From positions 59,600,312 through 59,664,311 of the forward strand of contig NC_087066.1 of NCBI RefSeq assembly GCF_963678635.1: a stretch of DNA of 64,000 nt, written 5' to 3'. Origin of the DNA: Symsagittifera roscoffensis. Taxonomy: Eukaryota; Xenacoelomorpha; Acoela; Convolutidae. A program made the position numbers and the translations under genes. Every line of letters begins with the position of its first letter. The first letter of the stretch is position 1. Below are positions 19,051 to 27,342 of this stretch, piece by piece. Under the pieces are notes generated by a model. That model saw only the letters and a list, made by a program, of their open reading frames with translations. It was not told the origin of the DNA and ran no database searches.

Positions 19051-21270
19051 AATGGCTTAATCATCAAGATAGGCGCCAGATGCTTCTTCTGTAACCAGGA
19101 GGGGCACTTCAGAATGGATTGTCCCTTGTTCTGGGAAGCGGTCAAGGACCAGAATCACCCCAAACATAAGTTGGCATTAGCGGCGGTGCAGAATCAGCGG
19201 AACAGGCAAAACGAGTTTGAATCTAGGAACTTGGGGGCACCAAACACCGAATTGCCGACGAAGACAGTGAAAGCTGTTACACATGTTAGCGGTGCGTTAG
19301 AGTCCGCGGCCGGAAGCTCTCTAGAGATAAATTATGAGAAAGCGGCGACGGAAGCAATTGCCAAAGTGAAACAAGATCTGGCTGCGAAAGAAATAGAGCA
19401 ACGACTAAAGTTGGAGATCGAAAGACAGAATTTTAACGAAGCATTAACCGGATCGAACTCAATACCAGAGGCTAGAACGGGCTCAATGAAGACCGCGAAT
19501 TGTAACACCGTGAAAATGGTGACAGGTAAACCTTTTGGAATATCGAAAATCGGAGCAAGAATAATGTCGATAATCACAGTGGGCGGACACGAGGTAACCA
19601 GAAACTTGAGCGAGCCGAGCGACCAGACGATAATGCACATTGACGTGTATGCAGACTACTTGAGTGGAATAAGTCCACAAACGACTTCTAGAGCGCTCAG
19701 GGCACTACTCACGAGAGGGGGCAGCAAATCGGTACGTGTTGATAATAGGTACACTGAAGCTTATGGTCCACACGAGGTCATGCTAAATATAGATGGAATC
19801 AACATCTATACCAAGACGATGATAACATGCGACGAAGACCTAATTGGACAAATCTATGTAGGGAAAGAAGAATTGAAAGTAAGATCGATTGGACACTGTG
19901 CTATGCTCGAAGAAGATGCAATGCACATCGGGACGGAAGCAGACGTGACAGGGCACGTGCTAGACATAAATGGCAAAAAGACTCAGTTACGTGGATTACT
20001 CGACACGGGAGCAGTCTTGAGCGTCATACCAATCGAAACATGGGAAAAGATGGGCTTTGACAAAGGTGACTTGATAGACTCGAGAATACGGCTGTCAGCT
20101 GCAAACAAAGGGGCCCTTCGGGTGTTGGGCAGGACGCCGATAATAGCCCTCAATTTGGGGGAACGTAACCTGTGGATGAGCTTCATCGTGGTAAAAAACC
20201 TAGATGAATCTGACCAATTCATTTTGGGCAGAGACTTCATCAGGAATTTCGACGTAACGATTGATCTAAATAATGCAATGTTCAGGATACGGAACCCGGA
20301 TAGGAGGTACGCAATCAAACCGGTAAATTTAATAATGGCGAATGAAAACAAAGCACCGGTATTCTTGAGTAGGAGAGTGAGGTTAAAAGCTAATGAAGCG
20401 GCAATCGTAAGCTTGAGGATGAAAAATTATAATGAACTAAGTGACAACAAGCAAGTGTGTATAGTTCCGAATCCCAATAGTCAAAGCGCTGCTGTTTTAG
20501 GAAGATCATTTTCGATAACGAAGAGCGGCCTCTGCGTCAGTGTCTTGTTGAATACCCTTGATATACCGATCACGATACAGAGAGGGAGGAAGCTGGGATA
20601 TGCTTTACCAGTTAAAACTCGATACGAAACAATTGAAAACTCAAAACAAAATGAAGTTGTTGATTGTCCTAATCACAGGGACAAAATTTGTATCTTGAGA
20701 CGATTGCAGAGAATAAAAGATTCTTCAAGTCTTATCAAATCACTTAAGTCAGAAACGGACGATGGGCTTTCGAGCTGTTCGAACTTTCCAGAGCGACCCA
20801 CGCTAGATGAAATGCAAACTGATAAACCGGTTCTGCCGGAGATTGAACATTTAAGGGGCAAACTGAAAGATGAACAGCTCGAAGCTATCAAGGACGTACT
20901 AGAGCGGAACGAGGAGGTTTTTTCAAGGCATAAGGCGGATATCGGGTGTTGTAATTTTGTTGAACATGAAATAGAACTTGAGGAAAACGCGGTGCCACAC
21001 AGGGAGGGGGCGAGGCGCATGACCCCACACAAATCGGACGCGTGTAGAAAAGAAATCGAAACGTTACTAGAGTATGACATGATAGAACCATCCAAGTCAC
21101 CGTGGGCGTGTGGAGTAGTGATGGCCAAAAAGAAAGGCGACCAGTTAAGGTTTTGTTGTGACTTTCGATACCTGAACTCCGTCACGGTGAAGGATGCCTA
21201 TCCCATACCTAGAATTGATGAGAGCCTCTCGAAGTTAGGTGATGCGAAATTTTTACGACTCTTGATTTAG
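19051..21270 (+). CDS. pol: Pol part 1: second zinc knuckle, protease, N-terminal reverse transcriptase
   Basis: Open and in frame with gag after the TAA; the first internal ATG is 19114, giving 718 codons. A CCHC knuckle is at 19081-19122. Counting from 19114, an aspartic protease domain centres on LLDTGAVLSVIP (catalytic D297) with FILGRDFIRNFDV closing it. RT fingers start around residue 605, with IEPSKSPWACGVVMAKKK, RFCCDFRYLNSVT and DAYPIPRIDE. The frame then stops at TAG 21268-21270 within RT motif A, and the RT continues in the -1 frame. A one-base change in the T5 run at 21249-21253 would explain the shift, so this looks like a mutation or a consensus error and not a programmed site. 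As read, it gives no complete RT. Confidence 0.85.
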   Translation, partial: NGLIIKIGARCFFCNQEGHFRMDCPLFWEAVKDQNHPKHKLALAAVQNQRNRQNEFESRNLGAPNTELPTKTVKAVTHVSGALESAAGSSLEINYEKAATEAIAKVKQDLAAKEIEQRLKLEIERQNFNEALTGSNSIPEARTGSMKTANCNTVKMVTGKPFGISKIGARIMSIITVGGHEVTRNLSEPSDQTIMHIDVYADYLSGISPQTTSRALRALLTRGGSKSVRVDNRYTEAYGPHEVMLNIDGINIYTKTMITCDEDLIGQIYVGKEELKVRSIGHCAMLEEDAMHIGTEADVTGHVLDINGKKTQLRGLLDTGAVLSVIPIETWEKMGFDKGDLIDSRIRLSAANKGALRVLGRTPIIALNLGERNLWMSFIVVKNLDESDQFILGRDFIRNFDVTIDLNNAMFRIRNPDRRYAIKPVNLIMANENKAPVFLSRRVRLKANEAAIVSLRMKNYNELSDNKQVCIVPNPNSQSAAVLGRSFSITKSGLCVSVLLNTLDIPITIQRGRKLGYALPVKTRYETIENSKQNEVVDCPNHRDKICILRRLQRIKDSSSLIKSLKSETDDGLSSCSNFPERPTLDEMQTDKPVLPEIEHLRGKLKDEQLEAIKDVLERNEEVFSRHKADIGCCNFVEHEIELEENAVPHREGARRMTPHKSDACRKEIETLLEYDMIEPSKSPWACGVVMAKKKGDQLRFCCDFRYLNSVTVKDAYPIPRIDESLSKLGDAKFLRLLI

Positions 21271-23369
21271 GCTCGGCCTTTTGGCAGGTACCATTAAGGA
21301 AGCAAGACAGGGACAAGACAGGGTTCGCCTGCGAGTTGGGTCTGTTTCAATGGAAACGGATGCCGTTTGGACTCTGCAATGCAACAGCCACGTTTCAGCG
21401 GCTGATGGCACACGCGTTGATAGGCGTGACGAAGAAGTACGGCAACCTGGTAATGTGCTATGTGGACGACGTGGTAATAGCAACGCCAACACTAGAAGAC
21501 CACATCGAGAGGCTTGACGAGGTGTTCGCGTGCATGAGAAAATCGGGGCTGAAGTGTAAACCATCAAAGTGCGAGATACTCAAGGACTCGATTAAATACT
21601 TGGGCAGGATGGTAGATAAACACGGTATCAGACCTGACCCAGACGCCGTGGAAGCAGTCCTAACCTGGAAATCACCGAAGACGGAGCACCAGCTGATGAG
21701 CTTCCTGGGTTTCGCCAACTATTATAGAGAATTCATCAAGGGCTATGCGGACAAGGTATACCCGATGCAACAATTAATGAGACACAAGGGCAAGAAGTTC
21801 ACGTGGAACAACGCGGCAGAAGAGTCATTCCAGAGAATAAAGAAAGAGCTGTGTGAGGCACCAGTACTGGGTATGCCGACTGAGAAGGGGATGTACGTGC
21901 TAGACACGGATGCGTCAGTAGTCGCTATTTCTGGGATTCTCCATCAAGAACAGGAATGGAATGGGAAGACAGTCTTGAGACCAATAGCATACGGGAGCAA
22001 GGTCCTAAGTGACACAGAAATGAAGTACGGAGCACCGAAAGCAGAGATGTTTGCGGTGGTCACCTTTGTCGAAAAATACAGAGCATACTTAGGCAGTGAG
22101 CCCTTCAAGCTGCGAGTCGACAACCGAGCACTAAGCTGGCTGAAAACGTACTCAATGGACCAGAGCTATATTGGGAGGTGGATAGTTCGCTTGGATGGAT
22201 ACAACATGATAATTGAGCACAGAACACGAGATAAACATCAAAATGCTGACAGCTTGAGTAAGAAGACGGAGTTCTACGAGAGGCAAGAACAAAGAGAGGC
22301 GGACAGACCTGAGATCAAAGACGGCTTCTCCTTCATGGACAAAGAAACGTACGACAGTCTTCCACTCACGAGATGGCTGGACAAATCAGGCAAACCGATT
22401 GAAGATCATCCCGAATTGCCGAAAGAGCCTCTTGAAAAGACCATCTTGAAGAAAAGCAGAGGGATTCCGATAGGAATAATGCTCAAGTCCAAGATCGTGA
22501 GGGAAACACTTAAGGCAAAAGGTTATGATCTCATCCAGGTAGAGGAGGGAACGGTCCGAATAGATGAAGACTTAATGAGGTTGCTTGAGAAACTATCAGA
22601 TGACAAGCCCGTGATCCAAGGGAAAGGTCAGGAGGCACCGGAACTAACCATACTTCGGAGAGAAGAAACAGTGAACAATACTGACGTCTCAAAAGGAAGC
22701 ATCACTGATAGCAAGGAAGTTGTGCGATCACTAGTTGAAAAAATCCCCGAAAAAAATCTGGAACAGACAAAAGTCAGGGATAAGAAAGTAACATTCAGAG
22801 AAGAAGTTGAACACCTGGGACTAGATCGAGAGTCCGGGGAGTGGTCCAGATTCATGGAAGAAGACGAAACCGGAGAAGGGAAATTGTCCGGGGAGCGTGA
22901 AGAATGGGATGAAGACTCGGATGAGAGCAGCGAAGACCAAGACAGTCTATGCATGATACTGGCGGAAGAGAAGATAAGACAGCACGACAGGGAATTACAG
23001 ACGGATCCATCTTCAGGGACGTACAATCTGGAAATACAAGAGGTACGAGGTGGTGAAGAGCTCGAGAAAATAGCAGTTTCAAGAAAACCACTAAGGGAAC
23101 TATCGTGCAACTCAAACGTCAGAACGAATCTGGTACCAGAAGACGACATGAAAATCGTGAAAAGGATGATATGTGTGAAGCTGAGCGATGACATCCACAA
23201 CCCTGGTGAAATAAATGGACAGATCATGGCGCTAAAGGAGCACGTTAAGGCGAGATACAGGCTGTCTGACCTAATAAGGGCCCAGAAGAATGACAAAATG
23301 ACAAGTAACCTCTCCAAATGGATCCATTCGGGAGTCAAGGAGAAGGGGGAACTTGAGGAAGACAGCTAA
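21271..23369 (+). CDS. pol: Pol part 2: reverse transcriptase palm with YVDD, RNase H, acidic linker
   Basis: Continues RT in the frame one base back; the first ATG is 21336 (677 codons). From that ATG: MPFGLCNATATFQRLM, then the catalytic YVDD at residues 42-45, then the connection KYLGRMVDKHGIRPDP and FLGFANYYREFIKGYA. RNase H follows, with D190 in LDTDAS and later HQNADSLS. Residues ~330-677 are a long hydrophilic, acidic linker (for example EWDEDSDESSEDQDS) with no recognised domain, unusually long for the RNase H-integrase junction. The frame ends at TAA 23367-23369, which is in frame with integrase. Confidence 0.88.
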
Positions 23370-25841
23370 AAGATCTTGAGCCAGTTCTACAAAGAAAAGA
23401 GAGATTTACTTTATCACACAGCTGAAGGGGTGGTAGCGTGCAAGAGAAGAGATGAGGAAAAAATATTACACAAACACAACCTCATCATACTACCACAATT
23501 GTACCAAACGGAGGTGCTTTTCAGATCACACGACCAGATGGGCCACCAGGGGATAGATAAAGTACAACAAAGGATACTTCACAGGTTTGATTGGCCGGGA
23601 ATGAGAAAAGCTTGCGAGAGATGGGTGAATGCCTGCCTAGCATGCCTTCAAGTAAAAGACCCAAGGAAGATGAAGTTTCCCCTCAAGTCTGTCGAGAGTT
23701 CGGAATTCAATGAAGTGGTGCAGATAGACCATCAGAAAATCTGCATGACGGAGTCGGGTTATAACCAAATACTAGTTATAATAGATCACTTCACCAAGTT
23801 GGCGGAAGCGGTTCCGTGCCAGACAGCCTCGGCAGAGGAGACATGTGATCACCTGATAACGCATTGGATATCGCGGTATGGTTGTCCAATGACTTTCCAG
23901 TCGGACAACGGCAAGGCTTTTGTGGGGGACTTGACAAAAGAATTGATGAAGAGATCACACATTGCTCAAGCGCACTCGACGACCTATCATCCACAGACCA
24001 ATGGGTTGGTAGAGAGACAGAACAGGACACTGGTCAACATGCTCAGGGTGTACTGCTCGAGATACATGACGGACTGGGACAAATACCTGCCACAGGTAGT
24101 AGGAGCCTATAATAGTACTCAGCACTCAACGACGGGTATCAGTCCTTTCATGATGTTGACAGGCAGGGAAAGGGCAATGCCTATAACATTCTTCTACCCG
24201 GAGTACGAGGGGAAGAGGACGTCACCTCAAGCATACGTGAAGGAAGCGATCAAAAGACAACAAGAGCTAAACGAGCTATGTCGGAGAAACACGGCGCAAG
24301 CGCAAATGAGGCAACGCAAGAAATATGACGAAAAGATACTAAGAGCAAAGCCATACGAAGTGGGCCAATACGTGTGGGTCTTCCAAAATGTCATACCGCC
24401 CAAGGGAACAAAGAAACTACTCAAGAAATGGAGAGGACCGTTCATGATTACGGAAGTACATCAACAAGGACGGTTCTATCGCTTGAGTACAGGGCGAGCA
24501 GCACATTACGAAAATCTGAAGCCTCATGTCCCGTCCCCGGAGGACTGGTGCCTACCAAAAGACATGGAAGGTCTTGAGTACCTGGTGGTGGAACCAGCGT
24601 GCGAGGTGAATGAGAAAGGCACTAGAGAGAAAAATGATGGTAATGAGAACTTGAGTTTGGACGACAACGAAAAGATAGAAGTGGAGTCGGATGCAGGTTC
24701 ATTTGTAGAAGAAGACTGGAACGACCCAGAGCAAAACGAGGTACCGAAGTGGATGGAGCCGGATCGACCAACACCACCGGAAACCAGGACTGGCAATCGT
24801 AAACGAACAGGTATGAGGTACAATAGGTACGGGGATGACTTCTTGATCGATAAGATACAGCCAGACAAGTTGGGCGATGAACTACTAAGCGCAGGCGAAC
24901 TGGAAGCCGAAGAGGAATGGCAGGTCATTGACGATGGTGGACATTATCCGCAGGATGATTACTCGACGCCAGAATTGGAGACGGATCTCGAGCAGAGTGA
25001 AATAGAAAGGAGGGAGAACACGAACTTGAGGATTCTAGAGTGGATGCGTGATGTCAAAGACGAGAGCCGCGAAGGACAAAGCATTCAGCAAATCGATGTA
25101 TCAGCAGCAAATTACATGAAGACAGAGGACCCTCTTTTCGGATGGACAGCAACAGACAGGCCACTGGACATCCCCAAGGACAATTCAGACCCGACTACAT
25201 CGACGGGGACGTCGATAAATATTTTTGTCCGGGGAGTGGGGGTAGGACTTACCCACACCGAAAATTTGATGATAAAGAAGCTCAAGGAAGTGAGGGAAAC
25301 AAGCGGATTGGAACTGGAGGAAGAAGAACCAGAGCCTACCATAGGAAGGAATTTCAAAACGAAATTCGAAATACCCAATGAATACTCAGAGAACATCATG
25401 ATAACGGATAGCGACTTCATCCTGTCAAACAGGACCAGCGCGATCTGCATCACGGCGGACATGAGTTTCAAATCAAGATTGGAGGCTGACTTCAAAAGAG
25501 AGTACCAGAACGTAGAGTTTCTGTTCAGACAGAGGCCAGGACTGGGAGGCATAGCAGCGCTTCCACCGTCAGTGGCACAAGTCCCGGGCAAATACCTCTG
25601 CTTCCTAGTAACGAGAGTCAACGACAGAAACACAATTGATCCCGAACACGTGATATTGGCACTGACAAGACTACGTGACTTCATGATTGAAAGAGGAATA
25701 GTGGAGGTCTCGATGCCGGTGTACGACCCAAACAGGGGCAAACTGAGCTCGAGGGAATTGTACGCTATCCTACATGTGGTCTTTGCAGAAACAGAGATAA
25801 TGGTGCATCTTCACAAGAAGTACTACTTGAGCATCGCCTGA
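23370..25841 (+). CDS. pol: Pol part 3: integrase with C-terminal macro-domain-like extension
   Basis: In frame with the RT-RNase H segment after a TAA. Residues are counted from TTG 23376 (821 codons). The HHCC zinc domain is H52, H57, C87, C90. The catalytic core D118, D177, E213 has exactly 35 residues between the last two (DD35E). A GPY/F-like KKWRGPFMITEV is near residue 355. Residues ~390-670 are an acidic, low-complexity linker. Residues ~674-815 resemble a macro (ADP-ribose-binding) domain of the OARD1/TARG1 type: AICITADMSFKSRLEADFKR, PGKYLCFLVTR, a central helix LTRLRDFMIERGIVEVSMP, then LYAILHVVFAETEIMVHLH. I infer the fold from this pattern. The usual Gly-rich phosphate loop after SMP reads VYDPNRGKLS, so ADP-ribose hydrolase activity is uncertain. 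Confidence 0.85.
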   Translation, partial: KILSQFYKEKRDLLYHTAEGVVACKRRDEEKILHKHNLIILPQLYQTEVLFRSHDQMGHQGIDKVQQRILHRFDWPGMRKACERWVNACLACLQVKDPRKMKFPLKSVESSEFNEVVQIDHQKICMTESGYNQILVIIDHFTKLAEAVPCQTASAEETCDHLITHWISRYGCPMTFQSDNGKAFVGDLTKELMKRSHIAQAHSTTYHPQTNGLVERQNRTLVNMLRVYCSRYMTDWDKYLPQVVGAYNSTQHSTTGISPFMMLTGRERAMPITFFYPEYEGKRTSPQAYVKEAIKRQQELNELCRRNTAQAQMRQRKKYDEKILRAKPYEVGQYVWVFQNVIPPKGTKKLLKKWRGPFMITEVHQQGRFYRLSTGRAAHYENLKPHVPSPEDWCLPKDMEGLEYLVVEPACEVNEKGTREKNDGNENLSLDDNEKIEVESDAGSFVEEDWNDPEQNEVPKWMEPDRPTPPETRTGNRKRTGMRYNRYGDDFLIDKIQPDKLGDELLSAGELEAEEEWQVIDDGGHYPQDDYSTPELETDLEQSEIERRENTNLRILEWMRDVKDESREGQSIQQIDVSAANYMKTEDPLFGWTATDRPLDIPKDNSDPTTSTGTSINIFVRGVGVGLTHTENLMIKKLKEVRETSGLELEEEEPEPTIGRNFKTKFEIPNEYSENIMITDSDFILSNRTSAICITADMSFKSRLEADFKREYQNVEFLFRQRPGLGGIAALPPSVAQVPGKYLCFLVTRVNDRNTIDPEHVILALTRLRDFMIERGIVEVSMPVYDPNRGKLSSRELYAILHVVFAETEIMVHLHKKYYLSIA

Positions 25842-26349
25842 GTCGGGTACATGGAGGTATCAGGTCGGGTGTGAGGGAGGAGTCTTGAGTTAGGTACTGG
25901 GGTGCGGCGCAGGTAAAGGGATCTTAAGATGTGATTGGCATGACAATTGAATTTTAAAAGAAAGAATTGATGGTGCTAAAACATAAAATGAATCTGCATG
26001 TTCTTAAGGGAAAATCCAATCGAATTGCTTTAAGTGATATGAGAATGATAAGATTTTAACCATATGGGTAGAAGGGGGGTCTCTAGGTTAGGGACGTGAT
26101 ATGCTAAGTTTTAATGAGCTTTCTGTTTTCAGATCAAGTTTGAAAAACAAAGTTGAAAATCCAACTACACTCAAGCGAGTAACAGAAAGAGAGAATCTTG
26201 ATTGAACACGCGATAATCCGAATCTACAGCAAGTACTTGCAGGAGAACATTTCTAGGTAATTCTTGAGTTGGTAAGGTAATTCTTGAGTTGGTAAGGTAA
26301 TTCTTGAGCTGGTTAACATCTACCTACATACATCCCGAAGTTACAAAGA
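25842..26349 (+). other. Spacer between integrase and accessory block
   Basis: 508 bp without a supported frame. It holds a splice-acceptor-like TTTCTGTTTTCAG ending at 26132, several CTTGAG hexamers and the 20-bp triplicated repeat just before the accessory start codon. These are the elements expected if the downstream frames are made from a spliced subgenomic RNA. Confidence 0.5.
26256..26315 (+). repeat. 20-bp direct repeat, three copies, before the accessory block
   Basis: Unit GGTAATTCTTGAGTTGGTAA; the third copy differs at two positions. Each contains CTTGAG and donor-like GGTAA steps. It ends 34 bp before the ATG at 26350. Confidence 0.9.
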
Positions 26350-27342
26350 ATGGCAGACCGATTCTGGAACTCCGTGCCCGCGGTCCTGAGGAAGCCCACT
26401 CTTGATGAGCTGTACAGGCGCCTGAGGGACTTGGACTATACCCAAATAGACGAGAGAATGGCGGTGATGCTGAATGCCATCCTCCAGTTGGAGGACCAGG
26501 GTGAGTGCAGGGAGTCTGCAACGGAGGCTGTCTTGATGATCGGCTACACCACCGAGGGAATATCGAACCAAGAACAGACCAGATGGTTGTCTTGGAATGT
26601 GGATGGAGGAGTAAGGGGTTTTGACTTGGCAAGGAATCCTGGCCTGAATAACAACACCGAATATGGCGCAGGGGAATTCCCATTACCGACTAGGCCAACA
26701 GTAAGGTCCACCAGCCAGAGCTCGAGTAGGTTGCCATCGATGTCACGAATGCAACAGACGACCGAGGCATATCCGGATCTAGGTGTTCTAAAGAAAGAGC
26801 TCGAGAAGACGCAGAAGGAAAGGAATAAGGCGAACCTCGATCGGGATCAGGCAAATCTGGATCGGGAGAAGGTTCAGCTGGAAAGGGACCAGGCGGTCAA
26901 TGAGCGAGACCAGGCTCTGAGGTTGCTTGAGATACAAAAAGCTGAGCATCAACAGGAGTTAAGGGTGCGGGAGAACGTCGCGAATCGTGATCAATTGAAG
27001 TCGGAGTTGGAAAGGATAGAACAGCGACAACGCGAGCTTGACGCACAGAAGGGAGCCAGGTCAAACGAACGAGTGGTGACCAGCTCGAGGCCAGAGTCGC
27101 GCATGGAGGTGGATGAAGCTCCCAGGGCTAGAGGACGGTTCAACCTTGACCGCGAGGCCAGAGAACACATGAGTGAAGGGTTGGAGGTCTGGATACCGAA
27201 TGACGTGACGCCTTCCCTGCGCAACCTAGAGACACAACCTGTACGTCCCCTGATGGATGTGGTGTTACCAGGATATACCCCAACCTCGACCTCGAGTGGC
27301 AGTGAAGGAGCTAGGCGAGAAATTGCAGCAGCAGAGTCGTGA
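26350..27342 (+). CDS. Accessory ORF A of the LTR element: coiled-coil protein, unknown function
   Basis: 330 codons from ATG 26350 (context AAGAATGGCA). The N-terminal ~100 residues are folded-looking (MADRFWNSVPAVLRKPTLDE, RRLRDLDYTQIDERMAVMLN), then a Ser/Thr/Pro-rich linker. Residues ~145-240 are a strongly charged predicted coiled coil with internal repeats (QANLDREKVQLERDQAVNERDQAL). The C-terminus is Ser-rich. This is not env-like: there is no signal peptide or membrane span. It overlaps the next frame by 86 nt with a +1 shift, so it may be the N-terminal part of a longer protein. No homologue recognised. Confidence 0.75.
   Translation: MADRFWNSVPAVLRKPTLDELYRRLRDLDYTQIDERMAVMLNAILQLEDQGECRESATEAVLMIGYTTEGISNQEQTRWLSWNVDGGVRGFDLARNPGLNNNTEYGAGEFPLPTRPTVRSTSQSSSRLPSMSRMQQTTEAYPDLGVLKKELEKTQKERNKANLDRDQANLDREKVQLERDQAVNERDQALRLLEIQKAEHQQELRVRENVANRDQLKSELERIEQRQRELDAQKGARSNERVVTSSRPESRMEVDEAPRARGRFNLDREAREHMSEGLEVWIPNDVTPSLRNLETQPVRPLMDVVLPGYTPTSTSSGSEGARREIAAAES

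Noticed and set aside
19048-23369. A reassigned TAA codon (alternative nuclear genetic code)
   Set aside because: ATG5 ends at a normal TGA and the gag, pol and accessory frames end at ordinary stops; two in-frame TAA codons in one retroelement are better explained by readthrough or mutation.
26350-27342. ORF A as an envelope glycoprotein
   Set aside because: No signal peptide, membrane anchor, furin-like site or Cys pattern; it is a cytoplasmic coiled-coil type.
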